33,859 nucleotides of DNA from Mucilaginibacter sp. GTDB taxonomy: Bacteria > Bacteroidota > Bacteroidia > Sphingobacteriales > Sphingobacteriaceae. This document shows positions 25,296 through 32,615 of this stretch, piece after piece (the stretch's first letter is position 1; every line of letters begins with the position of its first letter). The stretch covers positions 1 through 33,859 of the forward strand of contig NZ_JAQBOI010000025.1 in NCBI RefSeq assembly GCF_028288105.1, read 5' to 3'. The translations under genes and the position numbers were made by a program. The notes beneath the pieces are model-generated. The model was not told the DNA's origin. It saw nothing but the letters and a program-made list of their open reading frames with translations, and made no database searches.

Positions 25296-26603
25296 ATGAG
25301 TGAAAAGGTTATATTGGTTTGGTTTAGGAATGATCTGCGCATACACGATAATGAAATATTATCTGAAGCCGTGCGCAGGGCAGATAAAGTATTACCCGTA
25401 TATATTTTCGACCCTTTTTACTTTAAAACCAGCGCTTTAGGCGCTTTAAAAACCGGGAGCTTCCGTGCACGCTTCCTGCTTGAAGCCGTTGCCGATCTGC
25501 GGGAAAACCTCAAAAAATTTGGCGCCGACCTATTGATCCGGATCGGCGACCCTGCCGAAGTGCTTACCCAATTGGCCGAAGAATACCAGATAAGTGAAGT
25601 TTATCATCACCGCGAGGTTGCACCTGATGAAACTGATGTTTCTGAAAGGGTAGAAGCCGCTTTATGGAAAATGAAGCTGAACCTGAAACACTTCATCGGA
25701 CATACCATGTATCATAAAGAGGACTTGCCTTTCCCGATAAAAGATATACCCGATAGCTTTGTTACATTTAAAAAGAAGGTAGAACGCGATAGCACCGTTA
25801 GGCCAAGTGTGGTTAGTCCGGAACATATTGCTACACCCGAAATTACCGATGCAGGCGAATTGCCAACCCTTACAGATCTGGGTGTTCCAGAACCTGTTGA
25901 TGATGCGCGTGCCAGTGAAAAGTTTATTGGTGGCGAAACAGCGGCCCTCAAACAATTGCACCATTACCTGGAAAGCTGCCTGCAAAATAACCAGGTTAAA
26001 AATATACGCGGCGCTTCTTGCAATTCATCACGTTTAAGCCCGTGGCTGGCTGTTGGTTGTATATCGCCAAGGCAGGTTTACTGGGAAGTAGTGAACTATC
26101 ACCGCGAAAACCATTTGCCCAATACCGACCCTATAATGCTGGAGCTTTTATGGCGCGATTATTTCCGCTTTATGTTTAAAAAGCATGGCCAAAAATTCTT
26201 CCGCTCCGAAGGGTTTGGCGATGTACCCGATGTTGCTGCCAACCAGGACGAGCTTTTTGAGCAATGGAAAACCGGCCAAACCGGTGTTCCGTTTGTTGAT
26301 GCTGCCATGCACCAGTTAAATGCTACCGGTTACATCACCAACTATAGCCGACAGGCTGTAGCCACTTATTTAACTAAAGATTTACAGGTTGACTGGACAA
26401 AAGGCGCCCTGTATTTTGAAGAAAAGCTAATAGATTACTCGCCTGCAAGCAATTGGGGCAACTGGGCGTTTGTGGCCGGTGTAGGTAACGATACTAAAAG
26501 TAACCGCTTTTTTAACGCTGCAAAGCCTACCGACCAGTTAGATACCCAAAGCGATTTTATAACAACATGGTTACCTGCTACTGCACATACGGTGTGTGAA
26601 TAA
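25296..26603 (+). CDS. Cryptochrome-DASH / single-strand DNA photolyase
   Basis: The 435-residue flavoprotein starts KVILVWFRNDLRIHDNE and carries the DASH-type DPFYFKTS...ALKTGSFRARFLLEAV in the N-terminal domain. In the FAD domain are ELLWRDYFRF, GQTGVPFVDAAMHQLNATGY, LTKDLQVDW and the DASH signature SPASNWGNWAFVAGVGND followed by FNAAKPTDQLD. DASH proteins repair pyrimidine dimers mainly in single-stranded DNA and may have regulatory roles. The start is fixed by an ATG 9 nt after the palindrome. It is divergent from the TetR-HAD-ABC1 unit and distinct from the class I photolyase 6 kb away, so the cell has two photolyase-family enzymes here. Confidence 0.93.
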   Translation: MSEKVILVWFRNDLRIHDNEILSEAVRRADKVLPVYIFDPFYFKTSALGALKTGSFRARFLLEAVADLRENLKKFGADLLIRIGDPAEVLTQLAEEYQISEVYHHREVAPDETDVSERVEAALWKMKLNLKHFIGHTMYHKEDLPFPIKDIPDSFVTFKKKVERDSTVRPSVVSPEHIATPEITDAGELPTLTDLGVPEPVDDARASEKFIGGETAALKQLHHYLESCLQNNQVKNIRGASCNSSRLSPWLAVGCISPRQVYWEVVNYHRENHLPNTDPIMLELLWRDYFRFMFKKHGQKFFRSEGFGDVPDVAANQDELFEQWKTGQTGVPFVDAAMHQLNATGYITNYSRQAVATYLTKDLQVDWTKGALYFEEKLIDYSPASNWGNWAFVAGVGNDTKSNRFFNAAKPTDQLDTQSDFITTWLPATAHTVCE

Positions 26604-26661
26604 GGTACAGGTTGTTGTATCTTTAAACGCAACAAAAACAATATATTAGCGTATATATATT

Positions 26662-26769
26662 ATGAACCCATTTGAACAATTCACCATCATTATCGGCCTC
26701 CTTGCCGTGTTGTTTGAAGGCCTGGGTTATCTTCGCAGTTTCCTGCACAAATTTTTACACAAATCTTAA
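26662..26769 (+). CDS. Candidate 35-residue membrane microprotein
   Basis: An ATG at 26662 opens a 35-codon frame ending TAA at 26769: MNPFEQFTIIIGLLAVLFEG, then LGYLRSFLHKFLHKS. The first half is one hydrophobic helix (about 7-24) and the tail is basic and amphipathic (RSFLHKFLHK), a common pattern for bacterial membrane microproteins. It lies 58 bp after cryptochrome-DASH and about 110 bp before sucA. No family is recognised and no strong promoter was found, so it could be an unexpressed frame. Confidence 0.45.
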   Translation: MNPFEQFTIIIGLLAVLFEGLGYLRSFLHKFLHKS

Positions 26770-26821
26770 TTATGCTTTTATTGCTTGTTACTTAAAATAA
26801 TGAAAAAGTAATAGCATATAA

Positions 26822-26854
26822 TTTCAGCATTTTATTCTATAATGCTTAATTTTG
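26822..26854 (+). promoter_or_regulatory. Predicted promoter of sucA
   Basis: TAATTTTG at 26847-26854 is an exact TAnnTTTG -7 box, with TTTC at 26822-26825 as a near-match -33 after a 21-bp spacer. The predicted transcription start is near 26860, downstream of the first possible ATG of the sucA frame (26842), which supports the later ATG at 26878. Confidence 0.5.
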
Positions 26855-26877
26855 TACCGTTTACAACAATGGTTTCT

Positions 26878-29682
26878 ATGGATCGCCTCAATTACATAAA
26901 CAGCGGAAACGCAGCCTACATCAATACACTATACGAAGCTTACAAACAAGACCCCGAATCTGTAGATTTTGGTTGGCAAAAGTTTTTTGAAGGCTTTGAC
27001 TTTGGAAAAGATAATCAGGATGCCCCGGCGGCCACCGCCGCAACACCTGATCATTTCCTAAAAGAGATCAATGTGATGAACATGATAAATGGATACCGTT
27101 CACGGGGCCATTTATTCACTAAAACAAACCCTGTACGCGAACGCCGCAAATATTTTCCGGGTAAAGAGCTGGAAACCTTTGGTTTAAGCGAAGCCGATAT
27201 GGACACCGTATTTAATGCCGGTGTTGAAATTGGAATAGGCCCCGCCAAACTGCGTGACATTCGCCAGTTATTAGAACAAACTTACTGCCAGGCCATTGGT
27301 GCCGAATATACCTACATCCGCAATCCTATAAAACTTAAATGGTTTGAGGATAGGATGGAGAGCAAACGTAATACGCCATCGTTCACAGTTGATGAAAAGA
27401 AACAGATGTTGGCTAAATTGAACGAAGCGGTTGTTTTTGAAAATTTCCTGGGAACAAAATTCCTGGGTCAGAAACGTTTCTCGTTAGAAGGCGCCGAATC
27501 TTTGATCCCTGCCCTTAACTCAGTTATCAGGAAAGGATCAGACCTGGGTATCGAAGAATTTATCATTGGTATGGCACACCGTGGCCGTTTAAACGTGCTC
27601 ACTAATATTATGGAGAAAACCTATAAAGAGGTATTCTCTGAGTTTGAAGGAAAAAACTTTGATTCGGAATCTCCATTTGGTGGCGACGTAAAATATCACC
27701 TTGGTTTTTCCACTGATGTGGAAACCTCACAGGGTAAAAAAGTTCACTTAAGCCTTTGCCCTAATCCATCGCACTTAGAGGCGGTTGACCCGGTTGTGGA
27801 AGGTATTACGCGTTCAAAAATTGATTTTAAACATAATGGCGATCATTCAAAGATCGCCCCGATATTAATACATGGTGACGCATCTGTAGCCGGACAAGGA
27901 ATTGTTTACGAGGTTTTACAGATGGAAAAACTGGACGGCTACCGTACCGGCGGAACAATCCACCTGGTTATAAACAACCAAATAGGTTTCACCACCAACT
28001 ATAAAGATGCCCGTTCAAGTACTTATTGTACCGATGTGGCTAAAACTGTGCTTTCGCCGGTTTTCCATGTTAATGGAGATGATGTTGAGGCATTGGTTTA
28101 TGTGGTTAACCTGGCAATGGAATATCGCCAGGTATTTAACGAGGATGTATTTATCGATATTCTTTGCTACCGCCGTTACGGCCACAACGAGGCAGATGAG
28201 CCTAAGTTTACCCAGCCGGTATTGTATAAAGCTATCGAGGCGCACCCTAACCCACTGCAGATCTACAGTAAAAAACTTATAGCCGAAGGAACCATTGACG
28301 ACAAGTATGTAAAAACACTTGAAAAAGATTTCCGCGCCGAATTACAGCAGATGCTGGATGAAGCAAAAGCTTCCGACAGGTTTACCGATACCATCCCGAT
28401 GTTTGAAGGTGCCTGGAGCGGCCTGCATTTAGCAAACCACAGCGAATTAATAAGCCCTATAGATACATCGGTAAGTAAAGAGGTGATTACCGAAATAGGT
28501 AACAAGCTAACTGTATTGCCAACTGATAAGCAATTCTTCAAGAAAATTGAAAAATTGTTCCAGGACCGTAACGCCATGGTTAATAAAACCGGCATTTTTG
28601 ATTGGGCAATGGGCGAATTACTTGCCTATGGTACTTTATTAAAAGAAGGTTTCCCGGTAAGGTTAAGTGGTGAAGATGTTAAACGCGGTACTTTCTCGCA
28701 CCGCCACGCGGTACTTACCCTGGCCGATTCTGAGGATGAATATACCCCGCTTGAAACTATCGATACAAAAGCGAAACTGAGCATATTCAACTCTCTGTTG
28801 TCTGAGTATGGCGTGTTAGGTTTTGAATATGGTTATGCTTTGGCAAACCCTAATGCATTAACCATTTGGGAAGCGCAATTTGGCGATTTCTTTAACGGCG
28901 CACAGATCATAGTTGACCAATACATTGCTAGTGCCGAAACAAAATGGCAGCGTGGTAATGGTTTGGTAATGCTATTGCCGCACGGTTATGAAGGCCAGGG
29001 CCCAGAGCATTCATCGGCACGTGTAGAGCGCTTTTTAGAACTTTGCGCTGACGATAATATCCAGGTGGCAAACTGTACAACCCCTGCAAACTTCTTCCAT
29101 ATTTTAAGGAGGCAAATGCACCGCAGTTTCCGTAAACCGCTTATTATATTTACACCTAAGAGTTTGTTGCGCAGCCCTAATTGCGTATCGCCGCTGGCAG
29201 ATTTTATTGATGGTAAGTTCTACGAACTGATAGACGATAATTATGCCGATGTTAAAAAAGTAAAACGTGTATTGCTTTGTACCGGTAAAGTTTATTATGA
29301 TCTGTTTGAGAAACAACAGGCCGATAAACGTAAGGATGTAGCCATAGTGCGTGTTGAACAATTATACCCAACACCGGTACAGCAGATATTAAAAATCAAG
29401 GCGAAATACGAAAAAGCTACCGAATTTTTCTGGGTACAGGAAGAGCCGGAGAACATGGGCGCATGGCCATACATTTGCCGCAAGTTCCATAGCGATAAAT
29501 ATTTAAACCTAAATGTTATATCGCGTTTGGAAGGCAGCAGTACCGCTACCGGTTTTGCTAAACAGCATGCCGCACAGCAATTACACATCGTGTCGAAAGC
29601 ATTTGAAGCGCCTGCGGGTAAATTGGTTAAAGCAACCATCAAAAAAACAACCGAAAAAATGGCTAACGCCGGGGCTGATTGA
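26878..29682 (+). CDS. sucA: 2-oxoglutarate dehydrogenase E1 component
   Basis: The 934-residue thiamine-diphosphate enzyme decarboxylates 2-oxoglutarate in the TCA cycle and passes the succinyl group to the lipoyl E2. Motifs: N-terminal MDRLNYINSGNAAYINTLYE, E1o-type GMAHRGRLNVL, PNPSHLEAVDPVVEG, HGDASVAGQGIVYE, HLVINNQIGFTT, the ThDP/Mg region GDDVEALVYVVNLA with YRRYGHNEADEP, and LLPHGYEGQGPEHSSAR in the C-terminal half. The frame extends to an ATG at 26842, but I chose 26878 because it gives the usual family start and near-identical length to E. coli SucA (933), and because a perfect -7 box overlaps the upstream codons. sucB follows after 107 bp. Confidence 0.96.
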   Translation: MDRLNYINSGNAAYINTLYEAYKQDPESVDFGWQKFFEGFDFGKDNQDAPAATAATPDHFLKEINVMNMINGYRSRGHLFTKTNPVRERRKYFPGKELETFGLSEADMDTVFNAGVEIGIGPAKLRDIRQLLEQTYCQAIGAEYTYIRNPIKLKWFEDRMESKRNTPSFTVDEKKQMLAKLNEAVVFENFLGTKFLGQKRFSLEGAESLIPALNSVIRKGSDLGIEEFIIGMAHRGRLNVLTNIMEKTYKEVFSEFEGKNFDSESPFGGDVKYHLGFSTDVETSQGKKVHLSLCPNPSHLEAVDPVVEGITRSKIDFKHNGDHSKIAPILIHGDASVAGQGIVYEVLQMEKLDGYRTGGTIHLVINNQIGFTTNYKDARSSTYCTDVAKTVLSPVFHVNGDDVEALVYVVNLAMEYRQVFNEDVFIDILCYRRYGHNEADEPKFTQPVLYKAIEAHPNPLQIYSKKLIAEGTIDDKYVKTLEKDFRAELQQMLDEAKASDRFTDTIPMFEGAWSGLHLANHSELISPIDTSVSKEVITEIGNKLTVLPTDKQFFKKIEKLFQDRNAMVNKTGIFDWAMGELLAYGTLLKEGFPVRLSGEDVKRGTFSHRHAVLTLADSEDEYTPLETIDTKAKLSIFNSLLSEYGVLGFEYGYALANPNALTIWEAQFGDFFNGAQIIVDQYIASAETKWQRGNGLVMLLPHGYEGQGPEHSSARVERFLELCADDNIQVANCTTPANFFHILRRQMHRSFRKPLIIFTPKSLLRSPNCVSPLADFIDGKFYELIDDNYADVKKVKRVLLCTGKVYYDLFEKQQADKRKDVAIVRVEQLYPTPVQQILKIKAKYEKATEFFWVQEEPENMGAWPYICRKFHSDKYLNLNVISRLEGSSTATGFAKQHAAQQLHIVSKAFEAPAGKLVKATIKKTTEKMANAGAD

Positions 29683-29789
29683 TATTGGAGTTGACGTGAT
29701 GGGAGCGAAGAGCGTAGAAACCGCTAATCAATCCGCACGCCGCACCAAAATCCTCGTTCCAAAAAATAAAACTTACAACTACTTACAAT

Positions 29790-31391
29790 ATGAGTTTAGA
29801 AATAAAAGTTCCGCCGGTAGGCGAATCCATTACCGAAGTAACATTATCAGCCTGGAAAAAAAAGGATGGTGACCATGTAGAAATGGACGAAGTGATAGCC
29901 GAGCTGGAATCAGACAAGGCAACTTTTGAGCTTACTGCCGAAAAGGCCGGGACTTTAAAAACAGTTGCAGCCGAAGGCGATGTATTAGCCATTGGCGCGG
30001 TTGTGGCCAGCATAGAAGATGGCGGCGCACCTGCAGCCACAGCCGAGAAAGCACCTGCAGCACCAGTTGCAGCCAAAGAGGAAGCGGCTCCGGCTGTTAG
30101 TCCTGCCGCGCCTGCAAACGCTCCGGCTCCTGCACCTGCACAAGGCTCATCTTCATTAGAAATAAAAGTACCACCGGTAGGCGAGTCAATAACCGAAGTA
30201 ACCTTATCACGCTGGATCAAAAAAGATGGCGAAGCCGTTGAAATGGACGAAGCTATTGCCGAACTGGAATCTGACAAAGCAACTTTTGAATTAACTGCCG
30301 AAAAAGCCGGCACGTTAAAAACCATAGCTAAAGAAGGTGATACCCTGGCCATTGGCGCAGTGGTTTGCACTATTGAAGGCGGTGCAGGTGCCCCTGTAGC
30401 TACTATACCAGTAACCCCTGCGGTTGCAGATGCGGTTAACGAATCGCCACAGGCTGCCCCATCAAAAGGAACAACTTATGCATCAGGCACACCATCGCCT
30501 GCTGCTGCAAAAATATTAGCCGAAAAGGGTGTTGATACTTCATCAATAAACGGTACTGGTGTTGATGGCCGTATTACTAAAGGTGATGCCCTTAACGCGC
30601 AAAACCAACCTGCTGCGGCACCTGCCCAAGCAGCGGCATCAAAGCCTGCCGCTGCTCCCGCACCTCAAACCCCGCAACCCGCTCCTGGTACAAGAAGCGA
30701 TCGTCGCGAAAAAATGTCGTCGTTGCGTAAAACAGTTGCCAAACGTTTGGTAGCCGTTAAAAGCGAAACAGCTATGCTAACTACTTTTAACGAAGTAGAT
30801 ATGGCGCCGATAATGGAAGTGCGCAGCAAATACAAAGATAAATTTAAAGAAAAACACGGCGTTGGCTTGGGCTTTATGTCGTTTTTCACTAAAGCGGTTA
30901 CCGAGGCTTTAAAAGAATGGCCTGCTGTTGGTGCCCGTATAGAAGGCGAAGAAGTAGTTTACAGTAATTTTGCTGACATCTCTATCGCTGTATCTGCGCC
31001 AAAAGGTTTGGTTGTTCCGGTTATCCGCAACGCGGAAAGCATGAGCCTTGCCGAAATTGAAAAGGCCATTGTTGTATTGGCAGGCAAAGCCCGCGAAAAT
31101 AAATTGACTTTAGAAGAAATGACAGGCGGAACGTTCACTATCACCAACGGTGGTGTGTTTGGTTCTATGATGTCTACCCCGATATTAAACTCGCCGCAAT
31201 CGGCTATATTGGGCATGCACAATATTATTGAGCGCCCTGTTGCCGTAAACGGACAAGTGGTTATTCGCCCAATGATGTACCTGGCGCTTTCATATGATCA
31301 CCGCATCATTGATGGTCGCGAATCGGTTAGCTTCCTGGTACGTGTAAAACAGTTATTAGAAGACCCAACAAGGTTACTTCTTGGAGTTTAG
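29790..31391 (+). CDS. sucB: Dihydrolipoyllysine succinyltransferase (E2 of 2-oxoglutarate dehydrogenase) with two lipoyl domains
   Basis: The 533-residue E2 is longer than the roughly 400-residue single-lipoyl SucB of many bacteria because it has two lipoyl domains: residues 1-75 and about 121-196, each with [11 protein letters not shown] and [19 protein letters not shown]. The lipoylated lysines should be Lys43 and Lys163. Ala/Pro-rich linkers separate them from an E3-binding domain (about 230-270; [18 protein letters not shown] then GRITKGDAL) and a catalytic domain (about 308-533) with SYDHRIIDG, where His504 and Asp508 are the catalytic pair. With SucA it makes succinyl-CoA from 2-oxoglutarate; E3 (dihydrolipoamide dehydrogenase) is not in the window. 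Likely co-transcribed with sucA. Confidence 0.95.
   Translation: MSLEIKVPPVGESITEVTLSAWKKKDGDHVEMDEVIAELESDKATFELTAEKAGTLKTVAAEGDVLAIGAVVASIEDGGAPAATAEKAPAAPVAAKEEAAPAVSPAAPANAPAPAPAQGSSSLEIKVPPVGESITEVTLSRWIKKDGEAVEMDEAIAELESDKATFELTAEKAGTLKTIAKEGDTLAIGAVVCTIEGGAGAPVATIPVTPAVADAVNESPQAAPSKGTTYASGTPSPAAAKILAEKGVDTSSINGTGVDGRITKGDALNAQNQPAAAPAQAAASKPAAAPAPQTPQPAPGTRSDRREKMSSLRKTVAKRLVAVKSETAMLTTFNEVDMAPIMEVRSKYKDKFKEKHGVGLGFMSFFTKAVTEALKEWPAVGARIEGEEVVYSNFADISIAVSAPKGLVVPVIRNAESMSLAEIEKAIVVLAGKARENKLTLEEMTGGTFTITNGGVFGSMMSTPILNSPQSAILGMHNIIERPVAVNGQVVIRPMMYLALSYDHRIIDGRESVSFLVRVKQLLEDPTRLLLGV
29796..30380 (+). repeat. Internal tandem duplication of the lipoyl domain in sucB
   Basis: The segment from 29796 to about 30020 recurs at 30156 to about 30380, a period of 360 bp (120 codons). 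The proteins are nearly identical in the core; the DNA differs mostly at third codon positions, so the duplication is old enough for silent changes but is kept under selection. Confidence 0.85.
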
Positions 31392-31413
31392 AGATTAGCT
31401 AATTAGAGATTAG
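31388..31413 (+). repeat. Short direct repeat at the sucB stop
   Basis: TTAGAGATTAG occurs at 31388-31398 and 31403-31413. The first copy contains the sucB stop codon. It resembles the C-poor low-complexity text between ggt and the MarR gene. Confidence 0.5.
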
Positions 31414-31425
31414 TCTGAAAATACG

Positions 31426-31451
31426 AAAACCCGGTTATGCCGGGTTTTTTT
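31426..31451. terminator. Two-way intrinsic terminator after sucB
   Basis: AAAACCCGG (31426-31434) pairs with CCGGGTTTT (31440-31448) around TTATG, followed by T residues to 31451. On the (-) strand the stem runs into TTTTCGTATTTTC. It separates sucB (+) from the convergent toxin gene (-), which ends 2 nt away. Confidence 0.9.
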
Positions 31452-31452
31452 A

Positions 31453-31752
31453 TTATCTATTGGAGTAATCTGTTGGATTTCTGTAAGCGTGAATTATTGC
31501 CAAAATAATTATTTGTTTATTAGCCTCATCAACAAGGTAATGAATATGAAAAGGAAACTGCTTTAACATTAAAGTCCGTACTTCTCTATATTTAATCTGA
31601 AAACCTAATGGCGTACGATCAATATATAGTTTAGCTTCACGGATCCTAAGTAAAAATTGCTTGGCAAGTTTTGGTGAGATGGTTTTATAATAATCGACCG
31701 CGTTTAAAATATCACTTTTAACAGCAGGTCTATTTACAAAATTATAGTTCAC
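31453..31752 (-). CDS. ParE/RelE-family toxin of a type II toxin-antitoxin pair
   Basis: The 99-residue product has the ParE/RelE fold pattern: an N-terminal strand and long helical pair (AVKSDILNAVDYYKTISPKLAKQFLLRIREA), then sheet segments with YREVRTLMLKQFPFHIHYLVD and IIILAIIHAYRNPTDY, the last close to the family VLAVIH.RR.P. end. It starts with GTG at 31752, overlapping the antitoxin stop by four bases (GTGA), which is typical of translational coupling. ParE-type toxins act on DNA gyrase and RelE-type on mRNA at the ribosome; the sequence does not decide, although the pattern is nearer to ParE. Confidence 0.88.
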   Translation of the reverse strand: MNYNFVNRPAVKSDILNAVDYYKTISPKLAKQFLLRIREAKLYIDRTPLGFQIKYREVRTLMLKQFPFHIHYLVDEANKQIIILAIIHAYRNPTDYSNR

Positions 31753-31991
31753 AAACTTTTTTCGATATCATCTAATGTATCATCGAAACTGCTTAAAGCT
31801 GTCGGGTTTTGATAATAATCATTAAGCCTTTCATCAATTATTTGAGTTTGCCATGCTGATAATTCAGATATATTAACAACCTCTTCTTTTTGCAACTCAG
31901 CATACCTTTCCTTTAAAGATTGCCATTCTTCAATAGGAATAAACACTCCGGTTGTGTTTCCTTTGTTATCATGAATAAATTGAAGATTCAT
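31749..31991 (-). CDS. Antitoxin of the ParE/RelE-type pair
   Basis: The 80-residue acidic product (NLQFIHDNKGNTTGVFIPIE, then EWQSLKERYAELQKEEV) resembles Bacteroidota addiction-module antitoxins: an N-terminal Phd/YefM-like strand with FIPIEEW, a helix, and a flexible acidic C-terminus (SSFDDTLDDIEKSL) that would wrap around the toxin. It is first in the pair and overlaps the toxin by four bases. A perfect -7 box lies 28 nt upstream. Antitoxins usually bind their own promoter. Confidence 0.82.
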   Translation of the reverse strand: MNLQFIHDNKGNTTGVFIPIEEWQSLKERYAELQKEEVVNISELSAWQTQIIDERLNDYYQNPTALSSFDDTLDDIEKSL

Positions 31992-32018
31992 ATTCTTTTA
32001 TATAGGTATTGTACTAAT

Positions 32019-32026
32019 CAAAGTTA
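32019..32026 (-). promoter_or_regulatory. -7 box of the toxin-antitoxin operon
   Basis: On the (-) strand TAACTTTG is an exact TAnnTTTG match 28 nt before the antitoxin ATG. No TTG occurs at the usual -33 distance, so the call rests on the -7 box alone. Confidence 0.4.
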
Positions 32027-32039
32027 CAAAAAAATATTT

Positions 32040-32501
32040 TTATCCTATCGCCCTCTTCAACGCCATTACATAGCCAATATGCATCCCATCATGAAATGGT
32101 AGAAAATTTATGGCATCTTCAATACCGGTTATTGGTACGCCATAACGGGAAGTCCATAGAGGGTAATTCGCAAAAATTTTGTTTTGATAATTAGCTTCTA
32201 ACTGATCAATGGTTGTGATCAACAGCTCTTTTATCTCGTCAACTTCTGCACTTTCAATAAAACGGGTGGGCTTGGTATCCGGGCGGTATGGGGTATAAAA
32301 TTTATCATCTACTATAAAAGGTATGTTTGCCCTTGTATAGCAAATGCCTTGTTCTGCCGATATTAGATGCGCCACATTCCAGATAATGTTATTGTTGAAA
32401 CCTGCCGGAACCTCGTTTAATTGTTCGGTAGATAAGCCCTCAATTAATTTCAATAAATGCTTTCGGGTTGCTTTGATGGTACTTAAGGTGTTGGTTATCA
32501 T
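32040..32501 (-). CDS. DinB-like (DinB_2) putative metalloprotein
   Basis: The 153-residue four-helix protein of the DinB/YfiT superfamily has a likely metal-binding histidine triad His45 (IIWNVAHLISAEQ), His137 and His141 (FLPFHDGMHIGYV). Family members are metal-dependent enzymes, some acting in thiol-transfer reactions, while many are uncharacterised; the substrate is unknown here. It ends 48 bp before the antitoxin start and is divergent from the glycosyltransferase gene. Confidence 0.85.
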   Translation of the reverse strand: MITNTLSTIKATRKHLLKLIEGLSTEQLNEVPAGFNNNIIWNVAHLISAEQGICYTRANIPFIVDDKFYTPYRPDTKPTRFIESAEVDEIKELLITTIDQLEANYQNKIFANYPLWTSRYGVPITGIEDAINFLPFHDGMHIGYVMALKRAIG

Positions 32502-32591
32502 AGTCCAAATATTGAATTTTTATCGGGATAAATGTTAATTCCAATGTAAATTAACCCGTTTTAACATCGCCATAGCTAATCGCTTTTATTT

Positions 32592-32599
32592 TACCTTTG
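32592..32599 (+). promoter_or_regulatory. -7 box of the glycosyltransferase gene
   Basis: TACCTTTG is an exact TAnnTTTG match, 17 nt before the ATG at 32616. No convincing -33 element was found upstream. Confidence 0.45.
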
Positions 32600-32615
32600 C
32601 AATTCATTAATAGCA

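Noticed and set aside
29783..30370. Leftward 195-codon open frame opposite sucB
   Set aside because: It mirrors the two lipoyl domains and Ala/Pro linkers of sucB; its internal repeat is just the complement of that duplication.
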